DNA of 64,000 nucleotides from the NCBI RefSeq assembly GCF_046719765.1, contig NZ_JABEBY010000015.1, forward strand, positions 1-64,000. Direction: 5' to 3'. Position 1 is the stretch's first letter. Every line of letters starts with the position of its first letter. This stretch comes from Halonotius sp046719765. GTDB lineage: Archaea > Halobacteriota > Halobacteria > Halobacteriales > Haloferacaceae. Made by a program: the position numbers and the translations under genes. A model generated the notes under the pieces. It saw only the letters and a list, made by a program, of their open reading frames with translations. It searched no databases and had not been told where the DNA came from. Shown here one piece after another: positions 1 to 8,675 of the stretch.

Positions 1-228
1 TTTCCAGCAGGTCGCTTGGAACAGATCGAACCTGGCGAGTTAGACGCAGAATGGCTTGATAGTCTTGCTGAGCGGTTCACCGACGCTGGGTGGGATGTCA
101 CTCACAAAACGGCCGAACTACACCTCACCCAGTACGACGAAGAGTACCGGATCACCGCAGATGGTACGGTTGTCGGCGAAGGTGAGTATCGAGAGCCACT
201 CGAAAATATCGTTACGATTGAACGGTGA
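1..228 (+). CDS. C-terminal part of an unrecognised protein (cut by window edge)
   Basis: An open frame runs from base 1 to a TGA at 226-228, giving 75 residues of a protein whose start lies outside the window. The visible part is acidic and ends in a segment of alternating polar and hydrophobic residues (LHLTQYDEEYRITADGTVV) that looks like a small beta-sheet. The TTG at base 16 could be mistaken for a start, but the frame is open upstream. I do not recognise the family. It lies in a less GC-rich stretch with the next three genes. Confidence 0.6.
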   Translation, partial: FPAGRLEQIEPGELDAEWLDSLAERFTDAGWDVTHKTAELHLTQYDEEYRITADGTVVGEGEYREPLENIVTIER

Positions 229-324
229 CCAACTACTACCCTCATACGCTTACTTCGTGGTGATCGCTTCTCTTCACACTACCAAATTGAATTCACTTTT
301 TACCCTCGGTAGCGTGCTTGTGGT

Positions 325-756
325 ATGGAAATTTCTGATGACTTGCTTTGCCTCTTCACTACGCAAGTGAGTGTTGAAGACGATTCATATCATATTGAGA
401 TTCCGGATCGAGAGATAGAGAACGGCGCGATAGACACGAGTGGAACATACCGCGTGGCACTGCTGCCGGTAGATGCAGACACTGCATCTGACTCCTCAGC
501 TGATCAACCAGCCGAGCCAGCACCTGAACAGGAAGACGAGCAACAGCCACCTGTTGATGTCGGCGAAACACGTGACGTTGAGATTGACAGCATCGGTGAC
601 CAAGGCGACGGGATTGCCCGGATTGATCGAGGCTACGTTGTCATCGTTCCGGACACAGAGGTTGGCGACAGAGCAACCGTTCGGATTGAAACTGCAAAAG
701 AGAATGTTGCCTTTGCAGAGGTTGTTGAACGACATCACAGGCCACAACACGACTAA
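325..756 (+). CDS. TRAM-domain protein
   Basis: 143 residues. The C-terminal half (about residues 78-138) has the TRAM pattern: VEIDSIGDQGDGIARIDRGY, a short beta segment, VIVPDTEVGDRATVRIE, then a final strand ending in AEVVERH. TRAM is an OB-like beta-barrel that binds RNA or tRNA. Stand-alone haloarchaeal TRAM proteins are usually taken as RNA chaperones or translation-associated factors; that role is inferred here. The first 45 residues form a separate segment, joined to TRAM by a linker rich in A, E, P, Q and D. The next gene starts 25 bp downstream on the same strand, so co-transcription is possible. Confidence 0.8.
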   Translation: MEISDDLLCLFTTQVSVEDDSYHIEIPDREIENGAIDTSGTYRVALLPVDADTASDSSADQPAEPAPEQEDEQQPPVDVGETRDVEIDSIGDQGDGIARIDRGYVVIVPDTEVGDRATVRIETAKENVAFAEVVERHHRPQHD

Positions 757-781
757 GAGACACACTACCATCCCTGCGAGT

Positions 782-1009
782 ATGACCGAGTTCAGCACTG
801 GAGACCCAGTTCGCATCGATATCCCTGACGAGACAGACCCTGATCATGACCAGTATCACGGCGACCACGGCCGCATTATTGATGTCGTCAAAGGCGAGCT
901 AACGACAATTACCGGCGAGCAAATAGAGGAACCACGCTATCGGATACGACTGCCAGACAGCGAAGAACTTGAGCTCCCAGCCCACGCCATCCGTCCACTA
1001 ATCCAATGA
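782..1009 (+). CDS. Small SH3/KOW-like protein (L21e-like)
   Basis: 75 residues from the ATG at 782. The opening GDPVRIDIPDETDPDHDQYH is followed by GDHGRIIDVVKGE, and the protein ends with a strand-rich RYRIRLPDSEELELPAHAIR. This is the layout of small SH3-like barrels such as ribosomal protein L21e and KOW-containing proteins. A longer frame begins at 473, but it would overlap the TRAM gene in another frame and its first part does not look coding. A role in RNA or ribosome binding is inference. It follows the TRAM gene by 25 bp on the same strand. Confidence 0.6.
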   Translation: MTEFSTGDPVRIDIPDETDPDHDQYHGDHGRIIDVVKGELTTITGEQIEEPRYRIRLPDSEELELPAHAIRPLIQ

Positions 1010-1145
1010 CATAACTCTATAGTTTTGCCAACGCAGCAGCAACTGACTCGTTGTTCGGCCCTTTGAGCTGTATGTCGATAAATACAGACCTATCCCATTG
1101 ATTTATAGTGTGTATTTCACAACACTAACTCAGAGTGAATTACAT

Positions 1146-1175
1146 ATGAAACAAATCGCTGAAGAGAAAATGTAA
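1146..1175 (+). other. Possible upstream micro-ORF (MKQIAEEKM) before the PAS kinase
   Basis: An ATG at 1146 opens nine codons (MKQIAEEKM) closed by TAA at 1173-1175, four bases before the ATG of the kinase at 1180. AT-rich TATA-like sequence lies at 1102-1107 (tttata) and 1110-1117. A transcript from either would carry the micro-ORF in its leader. Such an ORF could couple or limit kinase translation, but a random short ORF in AT-rich DNA is equally possible. Confidence 0.25.
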
Positions 1176-1179
1176 GTCG

Positions 1180-4100
1180 ATGATATCGAACGGCACAGAA
1201 ACCGAGTATTCAGGCGTTTGTAACGCGATCTGTAGTAGTATCTCTGAGCCTGTCTGTGTGTTTGCTGTCAAACGAAGTGACACTGCCCACACATTCGTGG
1301 TTAAAAATAACAATACTATCCACAGCAAACAAACAGGGGTCGATATAGCCAACGGCAGTGGTCAGCCCTTGGACGATTTGTTAGATGCTGACGCTGCAGC
1401 CGCGCTTCGTCACCCACTGGAAGACTGTCTCGATCATGCCGAGCCGGTTGAACGAACCGAAACCATCAGTTGGCCGGCGGCGACAGTGTCGTGGGAGACA
1501 ACGTACACACCTGTTGTCCAGGATGGAACCGTCGAAAGGATTGTGGCGACCTCTCAGGAAGTCCCGAACTCTCCATCCCCTGATAGTCAGCAGCCGAATC
1601 AGGAAGTGACACAGCTCACAGAACGGCTCAAACTCGCCGTCGAGGGCGCGGGGATCGGCGTCTGGGATTGGGATATGACGACCGATCAGGTCGAGTACAA
1701 CGAACAGTGGGCCTCGATGCTCGGCTACACACTCGATGATATCGAGCCACATCTCAGTGCCTGGGAGAGCCGAACCCACCCGGATGATGCTGAGCGAATC
1801 AAAACTGCATTAGAAAACCACGAGCAGCAAGCAACTGAATACTACGATACAGAACACCGGATGAAAACCGCAAGCGGCGACTGGAAGTGGATCCGCGATA
1901 TCGGAACCATTGTCGAACGAGATGCCGATGATGATCCGATCCGTGCGGTTGGGATTCATATCGATATCGACCAGCAAAAGACCGCCCAACAGGGACTCGA
2001 AGCTGAGCGAGAGATGTTCAAACAAGGGCCGGCAGTTGTCTTCCGGTGGGACGATGACGCTGGCTGGCCCATCAAATATGTCTCAGAGAACGTCAAGGAC
2101 ACGTTCGGCTATACGCCGGCTGAACTCCAGTCAACTGCGTTTGTCTCACTCGTTCACGACGAGGATGTACAACAGGTCAGAGAGGCGTTTAGTAGAGAGA
2201 GAAAAACCGATCAGGAATTGGTCACGCTGGATCCCTATCGGATACGCGATGCTGACGGGAACACCCGCTGGGTAAAGGAATACACAAACACAGCTCCGGA
2301 CAACCCCGAAGACACCTCACTCGTCGGCTATCTCATCGACATAACAGAGCAAAAAGAAAACCAACGAGAGCTTGAAGCACGCGAGCAGAAGTACCGCAAT
2401 CTGTTTGAGCACAATCGTGACGCGCTCATGCTCATGGATCGTGAGGGGTATCTCGACTGTAACGAACAAACACTCGAACTGTTTGGAATCGACTCTGTCG
2501 AGGAGTTCGTCACGCATGCCCCAGGGGAGCTGTCACCCACGACACAGCCCGACGGGCGACCCTCACAGGAGGCCGCGAGTGACTGGATTGATACAGCCTT
2601 TGAGTCGGGTGAAGCAGTCTTCGAGTGGGTACACCAGCGCGCCGATGGGACAGAATTCCCGGCAGAGGTGAAGCTCACCCGATTCGAGTATAACGACAGA
2701 TCGGCTGTGCATGCCCTCGTCAGAGATATCACCGAGCGAAAACAACGGGCACGATCACTCGAAATCAGCGAGGCGAAGTATCGAAGCCTGTTTGAGGATA
2801 GCCGCGACGCCCTCATGCTGCTTGACCGGGACGGATTCTTTGATTGCAACGAACAGGCACTGGAACTGTTCGACATCGAGTCTGTCGAGGCGTTCACCGA
2901 GTACACCCCGTGGGAACTCGCGCCGCAGTCCCAACCAGATGGCAGAGACTCGAAGGCGATAGCATTAGAACACATTGAAAAAGCGTTCAACGAAGGGACG
3001 GCATTCTTTGAGTGGATCCACCAGCGCGGTGATGGCACGGAGTTTGCTGCTGAGGTAAAGCTCAGCCGGTTCGAACATCAGGGCGAGCCAGCAGTCCATG
3101 CGATTGTCCGAGATATTTCTGCGCGAAAAGAGCGAGAACAGCAACTCAAACAATTTCAGAAAGCCGTCGAACAGACCGGTCACGCAGTGTATATGACCGA
3201 GACAGACGGAAACATCGAATACATCAATCCGGCGTTTGAGTCGATCACCGGGTACAACAAAGCTGAGGCAATCGGTCGCAAGCCGAGTATCCTCAAATCA
3301 GGCGAGCACAGCGACGACTACTACGACGAGCTTTGGGAGACGATCCTCGCCGGTGACCAGTGGGAAGCCGAGGTGATTGATGAACGGGCAAACGGCGAGG
3401 AAGTCGTACTCAATCAGACGGTTTCACCGCTTACCGATGAGGAGGGCACCCCGGAGAAATTCGTCGCAGTGGCGAACGATATCACCCAACGGAAAAGTTA
3501 TGAACGCCAGTTAGAGGAACAGCGTGACAATCTGGATATTCTCAATCAGGTGCTGCGCCACGATATCCGGAACGACCTCCAATTGATCCTTGCGTATACG
3601 GAGATGGTTGCGGACGCGATAGATCATGAGGAGGCAGAAACGCATTTGCAGACCGTCTATGAAAACGCAGAGCATGCCGTTGATCTCACAACGGTAGCCC
3701 GAGAGATGGCGGCTGTCATGCTTTCGGCGGAGCAAGAACTTGAACCGATCAGTATCCGTTCGGTAGTACGATCTGAGATTGAACAGATCAGGGAAGCATA
3801 TCCAGACGCCAACATCATCTCTGCGTCGGAGATTCAGCAGGTATCGGTGCGAGCTAACAAGATGTTAGGTTCCGTGTTTCGCAACCTGTTGAAGAATGCA
3901 GTCCAGCACAACGACAAACCAGTTCCGACCGTTGCCGTGTCATCGGACACAGCGGATGGAAGTATCAGAATCCGAGTTGCGGACAACGGTCCCGGCATTT
4001 CTGACGCCGCAAAGGAGGACATCTTCGGGAAGGGTGAGAAAGGACTCGACAGTGAGGGCACCGGAATCGGCCTCTACCTCGTCAAGTCGTTGGTAGACAG

Positions 4101-4227
4101 CTACGGTGGTGATGTCTGGATCGAAGATCGCAACGAAGGCGGGATTGTGGACGCTGAAACACCCACAGCTGCTCCATCTGAGGGGGCAGTATTTGTTGTT
4201 GAGTTGCCGACGGTACAGCGTGAGTAA
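1180..4227 (+). CDS. Soluble multi-PAS sensor histidine kinase
   Basis: 1015 residues with no membrane segment, so a cytoplasmic sensor. Order: a divergent N-terminal PAS-like region (about 15-130), PAS/PAC at 148-270, 277-392, 402-518, 530-650 and 658-772, then a histidine-kinase core. The phospho-acceptor region is LRHDIRND with His794. The ATPase has an N box with Asn906, G1 DNGPGI at 935-940 and G2 GTGIGLYLVKS at 960-970. There is no receiver or HTH domain, so its partner must be elsewhere. The 402-518 and 530-650 PAS units are near-copies (both have DALML.DR.G..DCNEQ.LELF), pointing to internal duplication. A haloarchaeal TATA-like element (about 1102-1107) and a micro-ORF precede the start. 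The ligand or signal cannot be read from sequence. Confidence 0.93.
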   Translation: MISNGTETEYSGVCNAICSSISEPVCVFAVKRSDTAHTFVVKNNNTIHSKQTGVDIANGSGQPLDDLLDADAAAALRHPLEDCLDHAEPVERTETISWPAATVSWETTYTPVVQDGTVERIVATSQEVPNSPSPDSQQPNQEVTQLTERLKLAVEGAGIGVWDWDMTTDQVEYNEQWASMLGYTLDDIEPHLSAWESRTHPDDAERIKTALENHEQQATEYYDTEHRMKTASGDWKWIRDIGTIVERDADDDPIRAVGIHIDIDQQKTAQQGLEAEREMFKQGPAVVFRWDDDAGWPIKYVSENVKDTFGYTPAELQSTAFVSLVHDEDVQQVREAFSRERKTDQELVTLDPYRIRDADGNTRWVKEYTNTAPDNPEDTSLVGYLIDITEQKENQRELEAREQKYRNLFEHNRDALMLMDREGYLDCNEQTLELFGIDSVEEFVTHAPGELSPTTQPDGRPSQEAASDWIDTAFESGEAVFEWVHQRADGTEFPAEVKLTRFEYNDRSAVHALVRDITERKQRARSLEISEAKYRSLFEDSRDALMLLDRDGFFDCNEQALELFDIESVEAFTEYTPWELAPQSQPDGRDSKAIALEHIEKAFNEGTAFFEWIHQRGDGTEFAAEVKLSRFEHQGEPAVHAIVRDISARKEREQQLKQFQKAVEQTGHAVYMTETDGNIEYINPAFESITGYNKAEAIGRKPSILKSGEHSDDYYDELWETILAGDQWEAEVIDERANGEEVVLNQTVSPLTDEEGTPEKFVAVANDITQRKSYERQLEEQRDNLDILNQVLRHDIRNDLQLILAYTEMVADAIDHEEAETHLQTVYENAEHAVDLTTVAREMAAVMLSAEQELEPISIRSVVRSEIEQIREAYPDANIISASEIQQVSVRANKMLGSVFRNLLKNAVQHNDKPVPTVAVSSDTADGSIRIRVADNGPGISDAAKEDIFGKGEKGLDSEGTGIGLYLVKSLVDSYGGDVWIEDRNEGGIVDAETPTAAPSEGAVFVVELPTVQRE

Positions 4228-4379
4228 CACATCGTTGTCCTCAATACGTCACTCCGTACGGTCGTATATCACAGTTTAGAGTCTGTTTCATCGAATCATC
4301 CAAGAGCCCGAGTCGATTATCGACCACGCAGATATCGTCCGGGAACCATCGGGCTGCTGGGACAGCCAGCACAACCCAC

Positions 4380-4754
4380 TTATGACCAGAAGCCGCCCGA
4401 TCCCGGCCCCGATGGGCCACGCGGGCCGCTGGGTGCGGTGGGCGACTCATCGGCGAGTTCGACGCGTTCGCTCGGCTGTCGTGGATCGATCTCTTGGCCG
4501 TCTTCGAACTTGATGAAGCTGAGATAGAAGGACTCCCCGCAGCCGGTTTCGCCATCCCGAAGCGTCCCATCCCCACCGCAGGTGAATTCGACGCCGTCGA
4601 CATCATCTTCGTCCTCAAATGACTCGTCGGGAGCGACGTACGACCAGCCCTCGAAGGGGTACGGCGTCACCGCCTTGTCGTCGAGATACCCTGCACGTTC
4701 GAGTTCGACGATCGCCTCACAGTGTGGACAGTGGTAGGTAACGGTGTAACTCAT
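4380..4754 (-). CDS. Small zinc-finger-like protein
   Basis: 124 residues counted from the ATG at 4754; the frame extends to 4826 but the added residues look non-coding. It starts MSYTVTYHCPHC and later has a second cysteine group (FTCGGDG...GETGCGESF), so a four-cysteine zinc ribbon is likely. The C-terminus is a proline/glycine/serine-rich tail. It converges with the PAS kinase, leaving about 150 bp between the stops in which I see no gene. The family appears haloarchaeal and uncharacterised; nucleic-acid or protein binding is only a guess from the zinc ribbon. Confidence 0.6.
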   Translation of the reverse strand: MSYTVTYHCPHCEAIVELERAGYLDDKAVTPYPFEGWSYVAPDESFEDEDDVDGVEFTCGGDGTLRDGETGCGESFYLSFIKFEDGQEIDPRQPSERVELADESPTAPSGPRGPSGPGSGGFWS

Positions 4755-4801
4755 TACCAACACTTGGGTGGGGCCGCTATTGAGGCCTTCGCGGGCCGCC
4801 G

Positions 4802-6637
4802 TCACGTGATCCGGTTGAGTGCCCACGCCGCCCGCTGCCGCACTGATTCCTTCGGATCGGTGTGGCGACGCTCGGCCAACGCATCGGCTGCCGCGGCGGC
4901 GTTACACCGGCCCAACGCCCAACAGGCGTGGACACGGCTGCGCGTCCAACTGTCGTCTAACAGCTCGATCAAGGCGTCGACAAACGGTGTGACATGTCGC
5001 GGTCGCACCGCGGCGATGCGGGCAAACGTACCGGCTGTATTCGACCGCACCGTGGGATCGTCGTCGGTCAACAGCTCGGCAAGCTCGTCGGTGTAGGGGG
5101 CGATGTCGGTCGGATACTCGGCCGCGATATCGCCGAGAATCCCGACCGTGTTGGCGCGAAGCTCCGGACTGTCGGCGGGAAGCTGTGCGAGCAGCGTTGG
5201 CACCGCCGGCGTCGCCGCAGCCGGGTAGGCAGCCGTCACCCGGCCGAGGGCGGCGGTGGTACTGATCAGATAGGCGGTGTCGTCGGTTTCCAGCAGCGAA
5301 CACAGCTGTGGCACGAGCGGTCGAACGGCGTCCGGCTCCGCCTTGGCGACGAGCCCGACGGTCGCCAGTGCCTGCCGGCGCGCCCGGGTCGGTGTCGGTT
5401 CCAACACCGAGTCGAACGCCGACATCGCATCCACGACAACACCGGGGTCGTGGTCGGCCACCTGAGCCAACAGCCGTGTCGCCGCCGTCGCCACCAGCCG
5501 GCTGTCGGCGGGCAGCGTGTCGATAACGGCATCGACCGCGTCGGCGACGGCAGCCGGCTGTACCGCCGCGATATGGGCCAGCGATCGCAGGGCATACAGT
5601 CTGCTGAGTCGGCCACCGTCAAGACACGCCACGAGCGACGGGATCGCGGTCAACCCGGGGGTCGCAGTCGCCGAAAGCACGGATGCAACGATCCGTACCG
5701 CGGTCGTTTGGGTCTGGGTGTCGGCCGTCTGAGCGATCTTCGCCAGTCCGGCGGTATCAACCACGCCGGGGGCAGCAGCCGCCAACCGGCCGTAGCGATC
5801 AAGCTGTTGTGAGGAGGGCTCCGGGCCAGGAGCCGACACCGTTGGCTGCGGCGGCACGAAGAGGGTCTCGATCGCCGGCAGCGAGACGGTGACCCGCCGA
5901 GGGGTTGCCTCGGCTGTCAACGCCGACACCTGCGGGGGGTCGTGAGCGGATCGATCAGCCGGCGAGATATGACGAACGTCAACGACCGGGACATCGATCG
6001 ATCGCGCCCCAGCCGCCGTCTCGATCCGGACGGCGGTGCCGTCTGCGAGGGACGCACAGAACGCGGTGATGTCGCTAACTGCGTCGGGCTCGATTCGCAC
6101 CTGTCGTGGCGAGCCCTGATGGTCGATCCCGAACCATCGCAACGGCCGACCATCGTCGTCGGTGTGTCGTCGCAGGAACTCGGCGGCCGACTCACAGCCG
6201 AGCGCGTCGCGGGCCAGCTGCCACGTCTCGTCGGTGCCGATCCGCCAACAGGTGACCCCATCGACAACGACCGGATTGGGGCCGCTGGCGGGTGTGGTCG
6301 CCGGGGGCTCGGCAGGTGAGTCGGCTGTCGACGGTTGGTCGGTTGCCGACGGCGGGTCGATCGACGCACCGTCGGCGGTCATCGCGGCCGCCGCACACGC
6401 CTCACAGACCGGGTTCGGGATCGGGGCAAGCAGCCGCGTCCCACCGTCAGGTTCGGGGGTTGCGTCGCTCGTCGCTGGATCGACCCCGATCGTCGGCTGG
6501 CTGTCGAGCATGGCGGGCGACCCCGGGCCGACAGCCTGCTCTGTGGGCCGATCCGATCCCGACCCGTCGCTCAGCCACGAGATCGGGCGACCGCAACAGC
6601 AGCAGTGTGGAACATGGTGAGGTGACTGGAACGCCAT
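4802..6637 (-). CDS. HEAT-repeat protein with N-terminal cysteine cluster
   Basis: 611 residues. Near the N-terminus HCCCCGRP and, about 70 residues later, NPVCEAC make a likely zinc-binding pair. A linker rich in S, P and T leads to a middle globular region (about 125-240) containing TWQLARDALGCESAAEFLRRH. From about 260 to the end the protein is a solenoid of HEAT/armadillo-type helices, with repeats such as VPTLLAQLPADSPELRANTVGILGDIA and ELLTDDDPTVRSNTAGTFARIA. HEAT solenoids mediate protein-protein contacts, so this is probably a scaffold or adaptor. The next gene on the same strand (small zinc protein) starts 47 bp downstream, suggesting one transcript. The target is unknown. Confidence 0.75.
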   Translation of the reverse strand: MAFQSPHHVPHCCCCGRPISWLSDGSGSDRPTEQAVGPGSPAMLDSQPTIGVDPATSDATPEPDGGTRLLAPIPNPVCEACAAAAMTADGASIDPPSATDQPSTADSPAEPPATTPASGPNPVVVDGVTCWRIGTDETWQLARDALGCESAAEFLRRHTDDDGRPLRWFGIDHQGSPRQVRIEPDAVSDITAFCASLADGTAVRIETAAGARSIDVPVVDVRHISPADRSAHDPPQVSALTAEATPRRVTVSLPAIETLFVPPQPTVSAPGPEPSSQQLDRYGRLAAAAPGVVDTAGLAKIAQTADTQTQTTAVRIVASVLSATATPGLTAIPSLVACLDGGRLSRLYALRSLAHIAAVQPAAVADAVDAVIDTLPADSRLVATAATRLLAQVADHDPGVVVDAMSAFDSVLEPTPTRARRQALATVGLVAKAEPDAVRPLVPQLCSLLETDDTAYLISTTAALGRVTAAYPAAATPAVPTLLAQLPADSPELRANTVGILGDIAAEYPTDIAPYTDELAELLTDDDPTVRSNTAGTFARIAAVRPRHVTPFVDALIELLDDSWTRSRVHACWALGRCNAAAAADALAERRHTDPKESVRQRAAWALNRIT

Positions 6638-6747
6638 CTGAGTGGTATCGGATGGTCACCGTACCACTCAAAAAGCGTTCGCCCGTAGTTATCACCGGAG
6701 ATAATTTGTTGAGGCGACCGGGAAAATCAGCGGTCGTCGACGGCGGG

Positions 6748-7824
6748 TTACAGGCCGGCTGCGGCCGCGGTCGCGTCGTCGATCGTCCCCTCGACAGCGA
6801 CGGCGGTTGTGACCCCATCGTCGGTCCAGAAGACGACCGCGCGACCGTCCTGTTCAACCGCCGACGCCGATCGCTCGTTGACCGTCACCGTGGTCTCTCC
6901 CTCAAGCCGATCCACCGGTGTCGACCCACCGGTTGCGGTGATCACCGACACGGTGTCGTCATCGGCCGCGTACTGCTGGATGACGGCGGTGCCGTCAGCG
7001 CGGCTGACAACCGTTGCGGTGGTGAACTCGCCGGTGTCGGATGTGGGCACCGAGAGCTCGGTCGCCGACTGGACGGCCTCGAAGCTGTCGTATGAGTCAG
7101 ACGTTGTCACCGACACCCGGTCGGCCGGCGGCTCAAACGTGCTGTCGTGGATGCTTACGTTGAACTGTGTCTCGGTGACGCGAACGGTTGTCTCGTTGGT
7201 GCCATCGGTCGCCGTCATCCGGAGGAGTCGGCTGTCGTCGGTGGCAACCCAGAGGGTTCCGCTCGTCGACGCGGCCGACTCGTCGGTCGGTTCGACATCG
7301 ACAACGTAGGCGGACTGGCCGTCGATCTCGGTCGTGTCAACGCGGGTTGCGGTCACGTTCGACGCTTCGACCGGGTCGGTCATCGAGCCGTAGTCGTCGG
7401 AGGCGGCCGGAAGCTCGCCGTTGTCGACGCCGGCCTCGTACTCTTCGAGTTCAGCCTCGGTCGGCACCTCGCGGGCGAACGAGCGATCAGCACCGACAGC
7501 CCACACAACGCTGCCGTTCGAGCCGGCCTCGTAGGTCTCGCCTGCCTTGTTGACGGTGTAAGCGACCTTGTCGGGCTGTTTGGCGGCGTACTCGACGGTC
7601 GCGGTCGACGTTTCGGTCTCGTTTTCGACTGTCACGGTCGCCGTCCCGCTGAGTGTGTCGGCGGAATCGTATCGGGTCTCGACGCGATCAAGGATCTCGT
7701 CGCCGGATGGCTGGTCGTCGACGGCCATGCCGGGGAGGCCGGTCGCCGCGCCGGCGGCCAGCAGGCCGATCGCAAGGAGAGCGGCTAGCACACCGAGGCG
7801 ACGACTGAATGGAGCAGTAGTCAT
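6748..7824 (-). CDS. LolA-like exported protein
   Basis: 358 residues from the ATG at 7824; the frame runs on to 8052 but those extra codons overlap the divergent ABC gene. The N-terminus has Tat-like SRRLGVLAALLAIGLLAAG, so it is exported. No lipobox cysteine follows. The body (from about residue 40) has the LolA/LppX-type beta pattern seen in haloarchaeal outer-membrane-lipoprotein-carrier-like proteins: ILDRVETRYDSADTLSGTAT, later TLWVATDDSRLLRMTAT. Such folds bind acyl or lipid moieties in bacteria. It is divergent from an ABC exporter 110 bp away, so the two could act together on lipidated or hydrophobic cargo; that is inference, since archaea of this type lack an outer membrane. Confidence 0.7.
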   Translation of the reverse strand: MTTAPFSRRLGVLAALLAIGLLAAGAATGLPGMAVDDQPSGDEILDRVETRYDSADTLSGTATVTVENETETSTATVEYAAKQPDKVAYTVNKAGETYEAGSNGSVVWAVGADRSFAREVPTEAELEEYEAGVDNGELPAASDDYGSMTDPVEASNVTATRVDTTEIDGQSAYVVDVEPTDESAASTSGTLWVATDDSRLLRMTATDGTNETTVRVTETQFNVSIHDSTFEPPADRVSVTTSDSYDSFEAVQSATELSVPTSDTGEFTTATVVSRADGTAVIQQYAADDDTVSVITATGGSTPVDRLEGETTVTVNERSASAVEQDGRAVVFWTDDGVTTAVAVEGTIDDATAAAAGL

Positions 7825-7934
7825 CACCTGTTGTACGTGCTTGTGACGTAAGTACATTGCTCCGAGGAGGGAGGTGGCCGGTGCAGACCAGCCGGTGGCC
7901 AACGTTGATACGCGCAGACAGCCAACAGCTGTGT

Positions 7935-8675
7935 GTGAGCGAGACAGCCGCGACCGCAACAACAGCCGTAACCGAGACCGGCGAGACCGAGCCCACGGTC
8001 GTCGTCGACGAGGTGTCGAAATACTACACTGTCGGGGGGCAGGTAACCGCACTTGACGAGGTGAGCCTCACGCTTCCACGGGGGTCGTACACCGCGATCA
8101 TGGGGCCGAGTGGCTCCGGGAAAAGCAGCCTGTTGAACCTGATCGGCGGGCTCGATACCCCCTCGTCGGGCCATGTTGCCGTCGACGGCAAGCCGGTCTC
8201 GACAGCGAGCGAAGACGAGCGCGCCGCGATCCGCGGCACCGACATCGGCTTTGTCTTCCAGACGTTCAACCTCATGCCGCGGCTGACCGCCGTCGAAAAC
8301 GTCGCCCTCCCGTTGGTGTTCGATGGCTGGTCGCGGGCCGACCGGATCGACCGCGCGGTCGACCGCCTGGAGGCGGTTGGGCTGGGCGACCGCACCGACC
8401 ACGTTCCCAGCGAGCTCAGCGGCGGCCAACGCCAGCGGGTCGCCATCGCCCGCGCGCTCGCACCTGATCCGGCACTCATCCTCGCCGACGAACCAACCGG
8501 CAATGTCGACACCGACACCGGCGCGACCGTCCTCGATATCTTTGATGACCTCCACGCCGCGGGCAACACCATCCTGCTGGTGACCCACGAACGCCATGTC
8601 GCCGAGCGCGCCGACCGGATCGTCCACATCACGGATGGCAAGATCGGCTCGATCGAAGCCACGGGTGAGGCCTGA
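7935..8675 (+). CDS. ABC transporter ATP-binding protein (MacB/LolD type)
   Basis: 246 residues from the GTG at 7935; the frame is open from 7857 (TTG), so the start is uncertain. All ABC motifs are present: Walker A GPSGSGKSS, Q-loop FQTFNLMPRLTAVENV, signature LSGGQRQRVAIARAL, Walker B LILADEPTGNVD and switch His in LLVTHERH. The NLMP..TA.ENV signature places it in the MacB/LolD/FtsE subfamily, which energises lipoprotein or peptide handling rather than solute uptake. Its TGA overlaps the ATG of the permease by one base (TGATG), so translation is coupled. It diverges from the LolA-like gene. Confidence 0.9.
   Translation: MSETAATATTAVTETGETEPTVVVDEVSKYYTVGGQVTALDEVSLTLPRGSYTAIMGPSGSGKSSLLNLIGGLDTPSSGHVAVDGKPVSTASEDERAAIRGTDIGFVFQTFNLMPRLTAVENVALPLVFDGWSRADRIDRAVDRLEAVGLGDRTDHVPSELSGGQRQRVAIARALAPDPALILADEPTGNVDTDTGATVLDIFDDLHAAGNTILLVTHERHVAERADRIVHITDGKIGSIEATGEA

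Noticed and set aside
4994..5812. Long plus-strand frame across the HEAT gene
   Set aside because: It is an antisense shadow of a GC-rich gene; composition is Arg/Gly-rich and no family motif is seen.
7825..7934. tgtac/gtaca inverted arms in the divergent promoter of the LolA-like and ABC genes
   Set aside because: Only five bases per arm with 15 between; too weak to call an operator.
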